From Sva-07 sp038321235 (GTDB lineage: Bacteria; Actinomycetota; Acidimicrobiia; Acidimicrobiales; Ilumatobacteraceae): a stretch of DNA of 64,000 nucleotides. The notes under the pieces were generated by a model. That model was given only the letters and a program-made list of their open reading frames with translations. It had not been told where the DNA came from and did not search any database. Below are positions 8,255-17,340 of this stretch, piece after piece; the stretch's first letter is position 1, and each line of letters begins with the position of its first letter. The stretch lies in NCBI GenBank assembly GCA_038321235.1, contig JBBQEU010000001.1, forward strand, positions 1 to 64,000, given 5' to 3'. A program made the position numbers and the translations under genes.

Positions 8255-8832
8255 TGCAAGCCCTCCCGGCCGCCCCCGCACCGGCGCCACAACGCCAGAT
8301 GCTCGTCGGTACGTCATTGGCGGTGGTGGCCATCGTGATGCTCACCGGCAGCATGCTCGCCATCTGGGCGCTGCAGCGTCGTGAGGCGATCGACTCCGCA
8401 GGCAACTGGTTGCCCAACGGCGTCACAGTCCCCGAGGTGCCCACCAACGTGATGCTCATCGCGTTCGTCGGGATCTGCGTGTTCGGCCAGTGGGCGGTGT
8501 GGAGCGCCAAGCGCAACGACCGCGGCCACACCGTGTTGGCGCTCGGCTGTACGGCGCTGGTGGCACTGCTCGTCATCAATGCCCAGGCGTTCGTGTACTA
8601 CCGAATGGAACTCGCCATCGCCGATGGCACCTACGCGGTGATGTTCTACGCACTCACCGGCATGTTCATGCTGCTGATGATCATCGGTGTCGTGTTCACC
8701 ACCGTCGCGGCGTTCCGCTACATCGGCGGCCGCAGCGGTGACCAGGAGATCCTGGTTTCCCACGCCATCTACTGGTACGCCATGTCAGCGGTATTCGCTG
8801 CCATCTGGTTCCTCGTCTACGTCACCAAGTGA
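8254..8832 (+). CDS. Cytochrome oxidase subunit III paralogue (degenerate)
   Basis: A 192-aa five-helix membrane protein that aligns with canonical CtaE at 13256-13912: WAVWSAKRNDRGHTVLAL against VLAVSAAKRKDERGTRLWL, MFYALTGMFMLL against SFYTLTGFHGVHV, and IYWYAMSAVFAAIWFLVYV against LYWHFVDVVWIVIFTLVYL. The residues that mark true subunit III are gone: the Glu of GSECLLFGG, the HGVH pair and the His/Asp of WHFVD. The ATG at 8254 overlaps the TGA of the subunit I paralogue, so the two are translationally coupled. It probably partners that protein in one complex (inference). Confidence 0.8.
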   Translation: MQALPAAPAPAPQRQMLVGTSLAVVAIVMLTGSMLAIWALQRREAIDSAGNWLPNGVTVPEVPTNVMLIAFVGICVFGQWAVWSAKRNDRGHTVLALGCTALVALLVINAQAFVYYRMELAIADGTYAVMFYALTGMFMLLMIIGVVFTTVAAFRYIGGRSGDQEILVSHAIYWYAMSAVFAAIWFLVYVTK

Positions 8833-8840
8833 GCGACTGA

Positions 8841-9992
8841 ATGTTGACCACCGGCTCCAAATTCCTCATCGGCGCATCGATCGCCGCGCTGATCTCGGCG
8901 ATCGCCTATGGCGTCACCCAAGACGGCGTGATGGGCACCGTCGGCCTCCTGTCGGCAGCGTTTGCCCTGGCGTTCCTCGCCGGCGTGAACATCTTCACGC
9001 GCGACTCCAACATCTGGGCCGACGAGATCTCGTCGGTCGAATCGGCTCCGGCCGGCGCTCGTCCGCCCGCCGACAGCATCTGGCCGATGGCATTCGCGCT
9101 GGGCGCCGTCGTGCTCACCGTTGGTCTGGTCACCTACCAGGCGGTGTTCATGATCGGTGTCGTGCTGCTCCTCGCCGCCGGCGCCGAGTGGACCGCAGAA
9201 GCGTGGGCCGAACGGGCTTCCGCCGATGCCGTCTACAACGCTCAGGTTCGCAGCCGCATCGCCAACCCGCTCGAGTTCCCACTCGCGGCGGCAATCGGCA
9301 TCGGCATCGTCGTGTACGCGTTCAGCCGGATCATGCTCTGGCTGTCGAAGACCAACACGGTGATCGCCTTCTCCGTACTGGGCGTCGTCATCCTCACGGT
9401 GGCGTTCTTCCTGGCCTATCGCCCCGGGCTCAAGTCTCGGGCAGCAGTCGGGGCCATCGCTGTCAGTGTGCTGGCACTGGTCGCCGGTGGTGCCGCAGCG
9501 GGCCTCGACGGCGAGCGCGAGATCAAGGAACACGAGACCACCGAAGGCTTGCAGGAAGAGGGCGAAGACATCTGCGCCAGCCCCGATGCGTTCGAAGCCG
9601 ACGAGAAGGCGTCGCAGTCGGTCTCCGCATCAGCGGGCGCTGCCGCCACGATCACGCTCGACGAAGCCGGTGAACTGACGTACGAACTGGTCGGCCCCAT
9701 CGGGTCCGGATCCTCACTCACCCTGCCCCGGTCCAACCCGAACAACGTCATCTTCATCAACGACTCCGACGAGGAGCGCCGGCTGTCCGTCGACCTCAGC
9801 GTTCCGCCGGCCAACGGTGCCGACGCCGCCGAGGACGAAGGTCCCTTGTTGAAGTGCACCGCCCTGGTCGAGCCGGGCGGCCGCCAGAACATCACCCTCG
9901 TCATCGGTGCGCCGAGCCTCTCCGCGCCCGACGGTTACTTCTTCTTCGTGCCCGGTGTCGAGTCGGCCCGCATGGAACTGATCGTGCCATGA
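8841..9992 (+). CDS. Membrane protein: subunit IV-like N-terminus with cupredoxin-like C-terminal domain
   Basis: A 383-aa protein starting 8 bases after the subunit III paralogue. Residues 1-55 (two helices, then NIFTRDSNIWADE) recall actinobacterial oxidase subunit IV. Further membrane segments lie at about 75-110, 150-170, 175-195 and 205-220. The last 130 residues are predicted outside and beta-rich (NNVIFINDSDEERRLSVDL, then LVEPGGRQNITLVIGAP), resembling a cupredoxin sandwich but without the His/Cys/Met copper set. It may supply the subunit IV and II roles of the degenerate complex. The stop overlaps the first possible ATG of ctaC. The family is not recognised; the domain calls are inference. 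Confidence 0.6.
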   Translation: MLTTGSKFLIGASIAALISAIAYGVTQDGVMGTVGLLSAAFALAFLAGVNIFTRDSNIWADEISSVESAPAGARPPADSIWPMAFALGAVVLTVGLVTYQAVFMIGVVLLLAAGAEWTAEAWAERASADAVYNAQVRSRIANPLEFPLAAAIGIGIVVYAFSRIMLWLSKTNTVIAFSVLGVVILTVAFFLAYRPGLKSRAAVGAIAVSVLALVAGGAAAGLDGEREIKEHETTEGLQEEGEDICASPDAFEADEKASQSVSASAGAAATITLDEAGELTYELVGPIGSGSSLTLPRSNPNNVIFINDSDEERRLSVDLSVPPANGADAAEDEGPLLKCTALVEPGGRQNITLVIGAPSLSAPDGYFFFVPGVESARMELIVP

Positions 9993-10045
9993 GTAACTCC
10001 TCACTGAAAAGGCATCCGTTGAACTCTGCGAGTACCGTCAGGAAC

Positions 10046-11236
10046 ATGAGTCGTCGAGCACGAATCGGACTGGTCGCAGCGCTCGGCGTACTGGTCGCCG
10101 GTTGTGCTCAGGACGCCCCGCAAGACACGTGGGATCCCGCCGGGCCCAACGCCGAGATGATCAACGATCTCGATTGGATCGTGTTCCCGATCGCCGGAGT
10201 GGTCGGCCTCCTCGTCGTCGGCGTCATCGCGTACGCACTGTTCCGCTTCCGTGATCATGGCCAGGCCATCCCCGAACAGACCCACGGCAAGCCCGCCCTC
10301 GAGATCACGTTGACCATCATCCCGGCGCTGATCCTGATCGGCATCGCCATTCCGTCGGTCAGCACGCTGATGGCATTGAACGAAACCGACGACACCGAGT
10401 GCGTCATCAACGTCACCGGCCAGCAGTGGTGGTGGGAGGTCGACTACGCACAGCAGGACGGCTGCGGAGGCATCGCCGAGCCCATCATCACCTCCGGCCA
10501 GATGGTCATCCCGGTCGGCACGCCCGTGTTGGTGCGAGGCACCAGCCGCGACGTGATCCACTCGTGGTGGATCCCTCGCCTCAACGGCAAGAGGGACATG
10601 GTCCCCGGCCGGGTGCACACGGTGCGCTTGGAGGCCGACGAGCCCGGCATCTACGCCGGCCAGTGCACCGAGTTCTGTGGGCTGTCGCACGCCAACATGC
10701 GCATGGAGGTCATCGCGATGATGCCCGACGACTTCGAGGCATGGAAGGCCCAGCAACTCGCTCCCTATCAGGCGCCCGAAGCGGGCACACTCGCCGCCAC
10801 CGGCGAGGCCACCTTCGTCGCCCAGTGCTCACGTTGCCACCAGGTCAACGGTCTCGAAGACGCCGACGGCCAGCCCGTCATCGCTCGCCCGGACCTCCAG
10901 GTGTACTCCGGCGCCGCTCCGAACCTGTCGTACTTCATGACCCGCAACACCTTTGCGGGCGCATCGTGGGACCTGCTCACCGCTGAATGCCGGGCCGATG
11001 TCTGGGAGGCCGATGCCGCGGTCGTTGGCGAGAGGTACCTCGAGGGCGTCAGCGAAAAGTGTCTGAATTCGGTCGACCTGCGCGAGTGGTTGCGCAACGC
11101 CCCGGCCAAGAAGCCGATGTACGCCGACGCCGAGAAGCTCGACGAGACCGACGGTCTCGTTCGAGGTATGCCGAACCTGGCCCTCAGCGAGGACCAGATC
11201 GACGAACTGATCGCCTACCTGCTCGAACGCAAGTGA
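10046..11236 (+). CDS. ctaC: Cytochrome c oxidase subunit II with fused cytochrome c domain
   Basis: A 396-aa lipoprotein subunit of a caa3-type oxidase that takes electrons into CuA. Signal peptide and lipobox LVAGC end at Cys20; two helices lie at about 45-67 and 88-110. The CuA set is complete: H172, C207, E209, C211, H215, M218 (QCTEFCGLSHANM). A C-terminal cytochrome c domain carries haem motif CSRCH (261-265), with the likely Met ligand in RGMPNL. Two further Cys (in AECRADVW and EKCLNS) lie in an enlarged loop and may form a disulfide. ATG 10046 gives an ideal lipoprotein signal; ATG 9989, overlapping the previous stop, is the alternative. Confidence 0.92.
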   Translation: MSRRARIGLVAALGVLVAGCAQDAPQDTWDPAGPNAEMINDLDWIVFPIAGVVGLLVVGVIAYALFRFRDHGQAIPEQTHGKPALEITLTIIPALILIGIAIPSVSTLMALNETDDTECVINVTGQQWWWEVDYAQQDGCGGIAEPIITSGQMVIPVGTPVLVRGTSRDVIHSWWIPRLNGKRDMVPGRVHTVRLEADEPGIYAGQCTEFCGLSHANMRMEVIAMMPDDFEAWKAQQLAPYQAPEAGTLAATGEATFVAQCSRCHQVNGLEDADGQPVIARPDLQVYSGAAPNLSYFMTRNTFAGASWDLLTAECRADVWEADAAVVGERYLEGVSEKCLNSVDLREWLRNAPAKKPMYADAEKLDETDGLVRGMPNLALSEDQIDELIAYLLERK

Positions 11237-11253
11237 TGGGAATCCAATAAGCC

Positions 11254-13263
11254 ATGGCCATCATCGAACGACCAACCGAGACCCCCGCCCGTGCTGGCGC
11301 AGGGGGCCTCATCGTCGCCACCCCGTCGTCGTCGTACGGGTACCTCCGTCGGCCCGTCCAGACCACGGGCTGGAAGTCGTGGGCGTTCACGGTCGACCAC
11401 AAGAAGATCGGCATCATGTACGGCGCCGTCGCCATGATCTTCTTCTTCATCGGTGGGTTCGAAGCACTCCTCATCCGGCTGCAGCTCGCACAGCCCGACG
11501 GCACCATCCTGTCGGCCGACAAGTACAACCAGATGTTCACGATGCATGCCACCACGATGGTGTTCCTGTTCGTGATGCCGATGGCCGCTGCGTTCGCGAA
11601 CTACATGATGCCCCTGCAGATCGGCGCCCGAGACGTGGCGTTCCCACGCCTCAACGCGTTGAGCCTGTGGACCTTCGTGTTCGGTGGCATCTTCATCAAC
11701 ACCTCGTGGATCCTCGGTGGAGCCGCTGATGGCGGTTGGTTCATGTACGCCCCGAACAGCTCGGTGCCGTTCTCGCCCACGCACGGCGTCGACTTCTGGG
11801 TGCTCGGCCTCTTGATGACCGGAATCGCCTCGCAGGTCGGTGCGATCAACCTCATCGTGACGGCACTCAACATGCGAGCACCTGGCATGACGTTGATGCG
11901 CATGCCGATCTTCACGTGGATGGCGCTCGTCGTGCAGTTCCTGCTGCTGTTCGCCATTCCGATCATCACCGTGGCGCTGTTCCTGTTGCTGTTCCAACGA
12001 AACTTCGATGCCACGTTCTTCTCCGTGGCCGATGGCGCCGACCCACTGCTGTGGCAGCACCTGTTCTGGCTCTTCGGTCACCCCGAGGTGTACATCTTGG
12101 TGTTGCCATCGTTCGGCATCATCTCCGAGGTGCTGCCGACATTCTCCCGCAAGCCGCTGTTCGGTTATCCGTTCGTGGTGTTCTCCGGTGCGGCCATCGG
12201 TCTGGTCGGCTTCGGTGTGTGGGCCCATCACATGTTCGCATCCGGCCTCGGGCCGATCTCCGTCGCCGTGTTCTCGGTGGCCACCATGGCCATCGCCGTA
12301 CCGACCGGTGTCAAGATCATCAACTGGACCCTCACACTGTGGGGCGGCAAGCTGTGGTTCACCACGGCGATGCTGTTCGCCATCGGCCTGATCGTGCAGT
12401 TCACGATCGGTGGGCTGTCGGGTGTCACTCACGCCGTGGCACCGTCCGACACGCAGCAGACCGATACGTACTACATCGTCGCCCACTTCCACTACGTGAT
12501 CTTCGGTGGCGCCGTGCTCGGTCTGTTCGCCGGCATCTACTACTGGTGGCCCAAGGTGTTCGGCAAGATGCTGAACGAAAAATGGGGACGCTGGAATTTC
12601 TGGCTGATGATCATCGGCATGAACCTCACGTTCGGTCCGATGCACATCATCGGTCTGCAGGGACAGCCGCGGCGCATGTACCGCTGGACCGAGAACCGCG
12701 CAGGCGAAGGATTCTTCAATCTCGGGTTCTGGAACCTCGTGTCGTCGGTCGGTGCGTTCGTGCTCGGCCTCGGTGCCCTGGTGTTCCTCGTCAACATCTG
12801 GATCAGCCGCAAGAACCCGCCGGCTCCCGCCGACCCGTGGGACGCACGCAGCCTCGAATGGCTCACCACGAGCCCGCCGAAGGAGCACAACTTCGACCGG
12901 ATCCCCACGGTGCACACCCTCGACGAGTTCTTCCACCGCAAGTACGAAGACGTCGGCGAAGATGGCAGCCACGATTTCAAGCAGATGAAGACCGGCGAAC
13001 AGGTGATCGCCGAGGAAGAGGCGCACGCCGATGAGCACATCCACCTGCCCTCGCCGTCGTACTGGCCGATCATCCTTGCGTTCGGCATGCTGATCATCGC
13101 CTATGGCGTGATCTACACCCCGCTGCTCCTCGCCGCTGGTGCGGCCGTTGTCATCCTGGCGTTGTTCGGATGGGCCCTCGAACCGCCGACGGCCGACGAC
13201 TCCGAATTCGACCCCCCGTCGTCCGACGGTGGTCAGCCGAGCAAGGAACTCGCGCATGTCTGA
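11254..13263 (+). CDS. ctaD: Cytochrome c oxidase subunit I (aa3-type, canonical)
   Basis: A 669-aa catalytic subunit that reduces O2 to water and pumps protons. All ligands are present: H98 (FTMHATTMVF), H276 and cross-linked Y280 (GHPEVY), H325/H326 (WAHHMF), H411/H413 (VAHFHYVIFGG). The C-terminus extends past the normal end by about 110 residues: a polar stretch rich in Glu/His, then two extra hydrophobic segments (SYWPIILAFGMLIIAYGVIY and the next one), as in some actinobacterial CtaD proteins. It starts 17 bases after ctaC and overlaps ctaE by 8 bases. Confidence 0.97.
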   Translation: MAIIERPTETPARAGAGGLIVATPSSSYGYLRRPVQTTGWKSWAFTVDHKKIGIMYGAVAMIFFFIGGFEALLIRLQLAQPDGTILSADKYNQMFTMHATTMVFLFVMPMAAAFANYMMPLQIGARDVAFPRLNALSLWTFVFGGIFINTSWILGGAADGGWFMYAPNSSVPFSPTHGVDFWVLGLLMTGIASQVGAINLIVTALNMRAPGMTLMRMPIFTWMALVVQFLLLFAIPIITVALFLLLFQRNFDATFFSVADGADPLLWQHLFWLFGHPEVYILVLPSFGIISEVLPTFSRKPLFGYPFVVFSGAAIGLVGFGVWAHHMFASGLGPISVAVFSVATMAIAVPTGVKIINWTLTLWGGKLWFTTAMLFAIGLIVQFTIGGLSGVTHAVAPSDTQQTDTYYIVAHFHYVIFGGAVLGLFAGIYYWWPKVFGKMLNEKWGRWNFWLMIIGMNLTFGPMHIIGLQGQPRRMYRWTENRAGEGFFNLGFWNLVSSVGAFVLGLGALVFLVNIWISRKNPPAPADPWDARSLEWLTTSPPKEHNFDRIPTVHTLDEFFHRKYEDVGEDGSHDFKQMKTGEQVIAEEEAHADEHIHLPSPSYWPIILAFGMLIIAYGVIYTPLLLAAGAAVVILALFGWALEPPTADDSEFDPPSSDGGQPSKELAHV

Positions 13264-13912
13264 CACCACGATCGAACCGCCGGTGACCGCCGAACCCGAG
13301 ACCCCGGTCGGCTACGACGACGGCCAGGACCACATCGGCCTCGCCCACCACACCGCAACGGGCTTGTCGAACACCAAGTTGGCGATGTGGCTCTTCCTCG
13401 GTTCCGAGTGCCTGCTGTTCGGTGGCCTCATCTCCACCTACATGCTCTATCGCAACCGTCAGGCCAGCGCCATCGGGCCGGATCAGTTGTGGGACATCCC
13501 GTTCACGTCGGCCACGAGCTTCGTGCTGTTGATGTCGTCGCTCACCATGGTGCTGGCGGTCTCTGCCGCCAAACGCAAGGACGAGCGGGGCACCCGCCTC
13601 TGGCTCACGGTGACGGCACTGCTCGGTGGGCTGTTCCTCGCCGGTCAGGTCTACGAGTTCACCGTCTTCTACCGGGAGGGCCTCGGCTACACCACCAGCC
13701 TGTTCTCGTCGAGCTTCTACACGCTCACCGGGTTCCACGGCGTCCACGTCGCCGTCGGCATCATCATGTTGCTCTCACTGGTGGGCATGCTCGCCAAGGG
13801 CAAGATCGTCGGCGACAAGGCCGAAACCGTCGAGATGGTCGGGCTGTACTGGCACTTCGTCGACGTCGTCTGGATCGTCATCTTCACCCTCGTCTACCTG
13901 ATTCCTGCCTGA
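13256..13912 (+). CDS. ctaE: Cytochrome c oxidase subunit III
   Basis: A 218-aa five-helix subunit III. It has the family Glu in LFLGSECLLFGGL, the motif SFYTLTGFHGVHVAVG and the C-terminal LYWHFVDVVWIVIF. The ATG at 13256 lies inside the end of ctaD (8-base overlap), which gives the normal length; the frame is open further upstream but only inside ctaD. The following subunit IV gene begins 1 base after its stop. It provides the intact reference for judging the degenerate copy at 8254. Confidence 0.96.
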   Translation: MSDTTIEPPVTAEPETPVGYDDGQDHIGLAHHTATGLSNTKLAMWLFLGSECLLFGGLISTYMLYRNRQASAIGPDQLWDIPFTSATSFVLLMSSLTMVLAVSAAKRKDERGTRLWLTVTALLGGLFLAGQVYEFTVFYREGLGYTTSLFSSSFYTLTGFHGVHVAVGIIMLLSLVGMLAKGKIVGDKAETVEMVGLYWHFVDVVWIVIFTLVYLIPA

Positions 13913-13913
13913 C

Positions 13914-14258
13914 ATGAGCGCCGAAACCACACACTCCGTCCTGCCCGCAACTGCCGATGAAGCCGCTCACGATGGCTCCGAGGTGCACGAGGTCTCCGAC
14001 AAGCAGTACGTCGTCATCGCCTTGATCCTTGCCGTGCTCACGGCCCTCGAGGTCGCCGCCACCGAGGTCGGTCTCGGTTCGTTCCTGATCCCGGCGCTGC
14101 TGATCATGATGGCGGTCAAGTTCTTCATCGTCGTCAGCTATTTCATGCACCTCAAGCACGACAGCGGTCTGTTCAAGTTCAGCTTCTACGTTGGTCTCGG
14201 CGGAGCACTCGTGCTGTATTCGGTGATGCTCGCCACGTTCCACTTCTTCATCAGCTGA
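13914..14258 (+). CDS. Cytochrome c oxidase subunit IV family protein
   Basis: A 114-aa three-helix protein of the CyoD/COX4_pro type. A His/Glu-rich polar N-terminus is followed by KQYVVIALILAVLTALEVAA, then LLIMMAVKFFIVVSYFMHLKHD, whose FMHLK signature is typical of the family, then a last helix. It lies between ctaE and ctaG and is probably a small structural subunit of the canonical oxidase. Confidence 0.9.
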   Translation: MSAETTHSVLPATADEAAHDGSEVHEVSDKQYVVIALILAVLTALEVAATEVGLGSFLIPALLIMMAVKFFIVVSYFMHLKHDSGLFKFSFYVGLGGALVLYSVMLATFHFFIS

Positions 14259-14289
14259 CCCCCACTCCGTCCCGAAGGGGCGCCCCCCA

Positions 14290-15234
14290 ATGCTCGCTCA
14301 AGTCCTCGACCCGTGGAGATACCAGTGGCACCCTGAAGTGTGGGTGCTCGTCGCCTTCCTGACCGGCGCATACATCTACATGGTTCGCGTGATCGGGCCG
14401 AAGGCGGTGGCCCCCGGACAACCGGTGGTGACCCGGTTCAACATCGGATGCTTCATCGGTGCGATGGTGATGCTCTGGGTGGCCAGCGACTGGCCGATGC
14501 ACGACATCGGCGAGGAGTACCTGTACTCGGCGCACATGCTCCAGCACATGATGTTGAGCTATTTCCTGCCGCCGCTGGTGCTGATGGCCACGCCCCAGTG
14601 GCTGCTGCGTGTCCTCGTCGGCGACGGCAAGCTCTACCGGGGCATTGCGTTCCTGTGCAAGCCGGTGATCGCGGCGGTCGTCTTCAACGCCGTCGTCATC
14701 GTCACGCACATCCCCGGCATGGTCACCGCATCGGTCGACAACGGCCCGCTGCACTATTCGCTGCACTTCGCCGTCGTCCTCGCCTCGTTGCTGATGTGGA
14801 TGCCGGTGGTCGGACCGTTCCCCGAACTCCAGATGACCGCCATCGGCAAGTGCATCTATCTGTTCATGCAGTCGTTGGTGCCGACCATCCCCGCCGCGTG
14901 GCTCACCTTCGCCGAAGGAGCCGTCTACAAGACCTACGATCAACCGGTTCGGGTCTGGGCGTTGTCGGTGCAACACGACCAGCAACTCGCCGGCGCCATC
15001 ATGAAGTCCGGTGGCAGCGTCTTTCTGTGGTCGATCATCGTGTTCTTGTTCTTCCGGCGCTTCGCCGCCGGCTACGGAAGCGAGAACGCCGACAGCTACC
15101 GCAGGGACCACTCGATTCCTTCAGCGGAACTCACCGGCGACATCGACGCCGACAGCGAGGTGCCCTTGACCACCGCAGACGTCGAGCGCGAGTTCGCCAA
15201 GGTGCCTGCCGCGCCGGACGACCGAGCGTCGTAA
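14290..15234 (+). CDS. ctaG: Cytochrome c oxidase assembly protein CtaG (caa3 type)
   Basis: A 314-aa multi-helix membrane protein of the Caa3_CtaG family. The signature SDWPMHDIGEEYLYSAHMLQHMML with conserved His and Met residues is at about 70-93, with further His in VTHIPGM and HYSLHF. The family is implicated in CuB/CuA insertion and oxidase assembly. The C-terminal about 50 residues are polar. It closes the oxidase operon, 31 bases after subunit IV. Confidence 0.92.
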   Translation: MLAQVLDPWRYQWHPEVWVLVAFLTGAYIYMVRVIGPKAVAPGQPVVTRFNIGCFIGAMVMLWVASDWPMHDIGEEYLYSAHMLQHMMLSYFLPPLVLMATPQWLLRVLVGDGKLYRGIAFLCKPVIAAVVFNAVVIVTHIPGMVTASVDNGPLHYSLHFAVVLASLLMWMPVVGPFPELQMTAIGKCIYLFMQSLVPTIPAAWLTFAEGAVYKTYDQPVRVWALSVQHDQQLAGAIMKSGGSVFLWSIIVFLFFRRFAAGYGSENADSYRRDHSIPSAELTGDIDADSEVPLTTADVEREFAKVPAAPDDRAS

Positions 15235-15277
15235 CGGATCGAACACGGTCGACTGACGAGCGGTAGCGTTCGTTCGC

Positions 15278-16627
15278 GTGATCGACCAGCGGCTCCTGCG
15301 CACCGACCTTGCCGGCGTCAAGGCGGCACTGGCGCGCCGGGGGAGCCCGACGCTGCTCGACGACGTCGACGAAGCCGCCCGGCTCGATGCTCGGCTGCTC
15401 GACATCACGGGTCGTCGGGATGCAATCCGGGCCAGGGTGAACGCGGTCTCCAAAGAGGTCGGCCGGCTCCGCCGCCCGCTCGCAGAGAGTGGGGCGAGCG
15501 ACGGCGACGTCGACGCTGCCGAGACCCTGCAGACCGAGAGTCGAGCGCTCGGCGACGAGGAACGCACGCTCGCCGGTGAACACGATCAGGTGTCAACAGC
15601 GTTGCGCGAGTTGCTGCTCGGCATTCCCAACCTGCCGCACCCCGATGCACCCGACGGCGCCGACGACACCGACAACCCGATCGTCACCGGGCCGGTCGGG
15701 TTGTCCGACGAGGTGCCTGACCACCTCCGCGTGCCGCACTGGGAGACCGCCACGGCGCTCGGCATCCTCGACAACGAACGAGCGGTGAAGATCTCCGGTG
15801 CGATGTTCACCATGCAGCGCGGGGCCGGCGCCACACTCGCCCGGGCGCTGTGCCAGTACGGACTCGATCTCAACGCCGACGTCCACGAAGAGGTTCGACC
15901 ACCGTCGTTGGTCAGCACCGCCACGCTCACCGCCACGGGGCAGTTGCCGAAGTTCGCCGATGATGCCTACGCCATCGAGCGCGACGACCTGTGGTGCATC
16001 CCCACCGCCGAGGTGCCACTCACCTCGATCTACGCCGACGAGACCCTCGACGACACCGTGCTGCCGATCCGGGTGATGGCGCACAGTTCGTCGTACCGGC
16101 GCGAGGCGGGCTCGGCTGGTCGCGACACCCGAGGCATGCTGCGCGCCCACGAGTTCGACAAGGTCGAAATCCTGGCGTTCGCCACCCCCGAACAGGCCCC
16201 GGCGCTGCTCGTCGACATGGTCGCTCGGGCCGAACGGGCCATCGCCGGCCTCGACCTGCCGTACCGCATCATCGAGATCTGCACCGGCGACATGGGCCAG
16301 AGCCACCACCGCAGCTTCGACATCGAGGTGTACGCGCCTGGCGCAGACGCCTGGCTCGAGGTGTCGTCGATCAGCTGGTTCGGCGACTACCAGGCACGCC
16401 GCGGCAACATCCGATTCAAGCGTCACGACGCCGATGGCAAAGCAGTGAAGGGCACCGAGTTCGTGCACACGCTCAACGGATCCGCCCTCGCGGTCCCCCG
16501 GGTGTGGGCGGCGGTCATCGAGAACTATCGCAACCCCGATGGCTCGGTCACCGTGCCCGACGCACTGCGGCCCTACATGCGCGGCATCGAACGCATCGAG
16601 CCGCCGGCGGGGTCGAAGGTCGAGTGA
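15278..16627 (+). CDS. serS: Serine--tRNA ligase
   Basis: A 449-aa class II aminoacyl-tRNA synthetase. An N-terminal coiled-coil arm (about 30-110) is followed by the catalytic core. Motif 2 is SSYRREAGSAGRDTRGMLR with the RxHEF sequence after it; motif 3 includes NGSALAVPRVWAAVIENYR. The start is GTG 15278 (VIDQRLLRTDLAGVKAAL), which matches the usual family N-terminus. The pdxH gene follows 4 bases after its stop. Confidence 0.96.
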   Translation: MIDQRLLRTDLAGVKAALARRGSPTLLDDVDEAARLDARLLDITGRRDAIRARVNAVSKEVGRLRRPLAESGASDGDVDAAETLQTESRALGDEERTLAGEHDQVSTALRELLLGIPNLPHPDAPDGADDTDNPIVTGPVGLSDEVPDHLRVPHWETATALGILDNERAVKISGAMFTMQRGAGATLARALCQYGLDLNADVHEEVRPPSLVSTATLTATGQLPKFADDAYAIERDDLWCIPTAEVPLTSIYADETLDDTVLPIRVMAHSSSYRREAGSAGRDTRGMLRAHEFDKVEILAFATPEQAPALLVDMVARAERAIAGLDLPYRIIEICTGDMGQSHHRSFDIEVYAPGADAWLEVSSISWFGDYQARRGNIRFKRHDADGKAVKGTEFVHTLNGSALAVPRVWAAVIENYRNPDGSVTVPDALRPYMRGIERIEPPAGSKVE

Positions 16628-16631
16628 CGAC

Positions 16632-17297
16632 ATGACCGACTGGGCAGCCAGCGACAAGCGGGCGGAGCTGTGGGGACGGCGCGTCCAATACGAAACGGCG
16701 GGCCTCGACGTCGCTGATGTCGACCCCGATCCGGTGGTGCAGTGGCACCAGTGGCACAACGATGCACTCGAGGGCGGCGTCGCCGAACCGAACGCGATGA
16801 CGCTCGCCACGATCGGCGCCGACGGTGTGCCCGACTCTCGGATCGTCCTCGTGCGCACCGTCGATCAGCAGGGCCTGGTCTTCTACTCCAACTACGACGG
16901 CGCCAAGAGCCGCCAACTCGACGCAGCGCCCGTTGCGTCGGCGGTGTTCTCGTGGCTCGACCTGCACCGCCAGGTGAGGCTGCGCGCACGCGTCGAACGA
17001 GTCACCGACGCCGAGAGCGATGCGTACTTCGCGTCGAGGCCCCGCCCCAGCCAACTCGGCGCCTGGGCATCACCGCAGAGCGACGAGATCCACGATCGAT
17101 CGGTGCTCGAAGAGCGGGTGATCGCCTTCGACGAGCGTTTCGCGGATGGTGAGGTGCCTCGTCCGCCGTATTGGGGTGGCTGGCGCCTGATCCCGTTCGA
17201 GTGGGAGTTCTGGCAGGGCCGTCCCAGCCGCCTCCACGACCGCCTCCGCTATCGCCGCACCGGCGACACCTGGATCATCATCCGCCTCGCCCCCTGA
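16632..17297 (+). CDS. pdxH: Pyridoxamine 5'-phosphate oxidase
   Basis: A 221-aa FMN enzyme that oxidises PNP/PMP to pyridoxal 5'-phosphate. Family motifs are present: NAMTLATIGADGVPDSRIVL, FYSNYDGAKSRQL for FMN phosphate contacts, RPRPSQLGAWASPQS, and the C-terminal WGGWRLIP / FWQGRPSRLHDRLRY signature. The ATG at 16632 follows serS by 4 bases, so the two are probably cotranscribed. Confidence 0.95.
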   Translation: MTDWAASDKRAELWGRRVQYETAGLDVADVDPDPVVQWHQWHNDALEGGVAEPNAMTLATIGADGVPDSRIVLVRTVDQQGLVFYSNYDGAKSRQLDAAPVASAVFSWLDLHRQVRLRARVERVTDAESDAYFASRPRPSQLGAWASPQSDEIHDRSVLEERVIAFDERFADGEVPRPPYWGGWRLIPFEWEFWQGRPSRLHDRLRYRRTGDTWIIIRLAP

Positions 17298-17340
17298 CCG
17301 CCTCGAACCGCCGGCCCCCCGACAGTCCGCGCCAGCCCGA

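Noticed and set aside
11215..13269. A 684-codon open frame on the minus strand across ctaD
   Set aside because: It lies fully antisense to a canonical oxidase gene and its translation is His/Glu/Arg-rich without motifs; typical third-position GC shadow.
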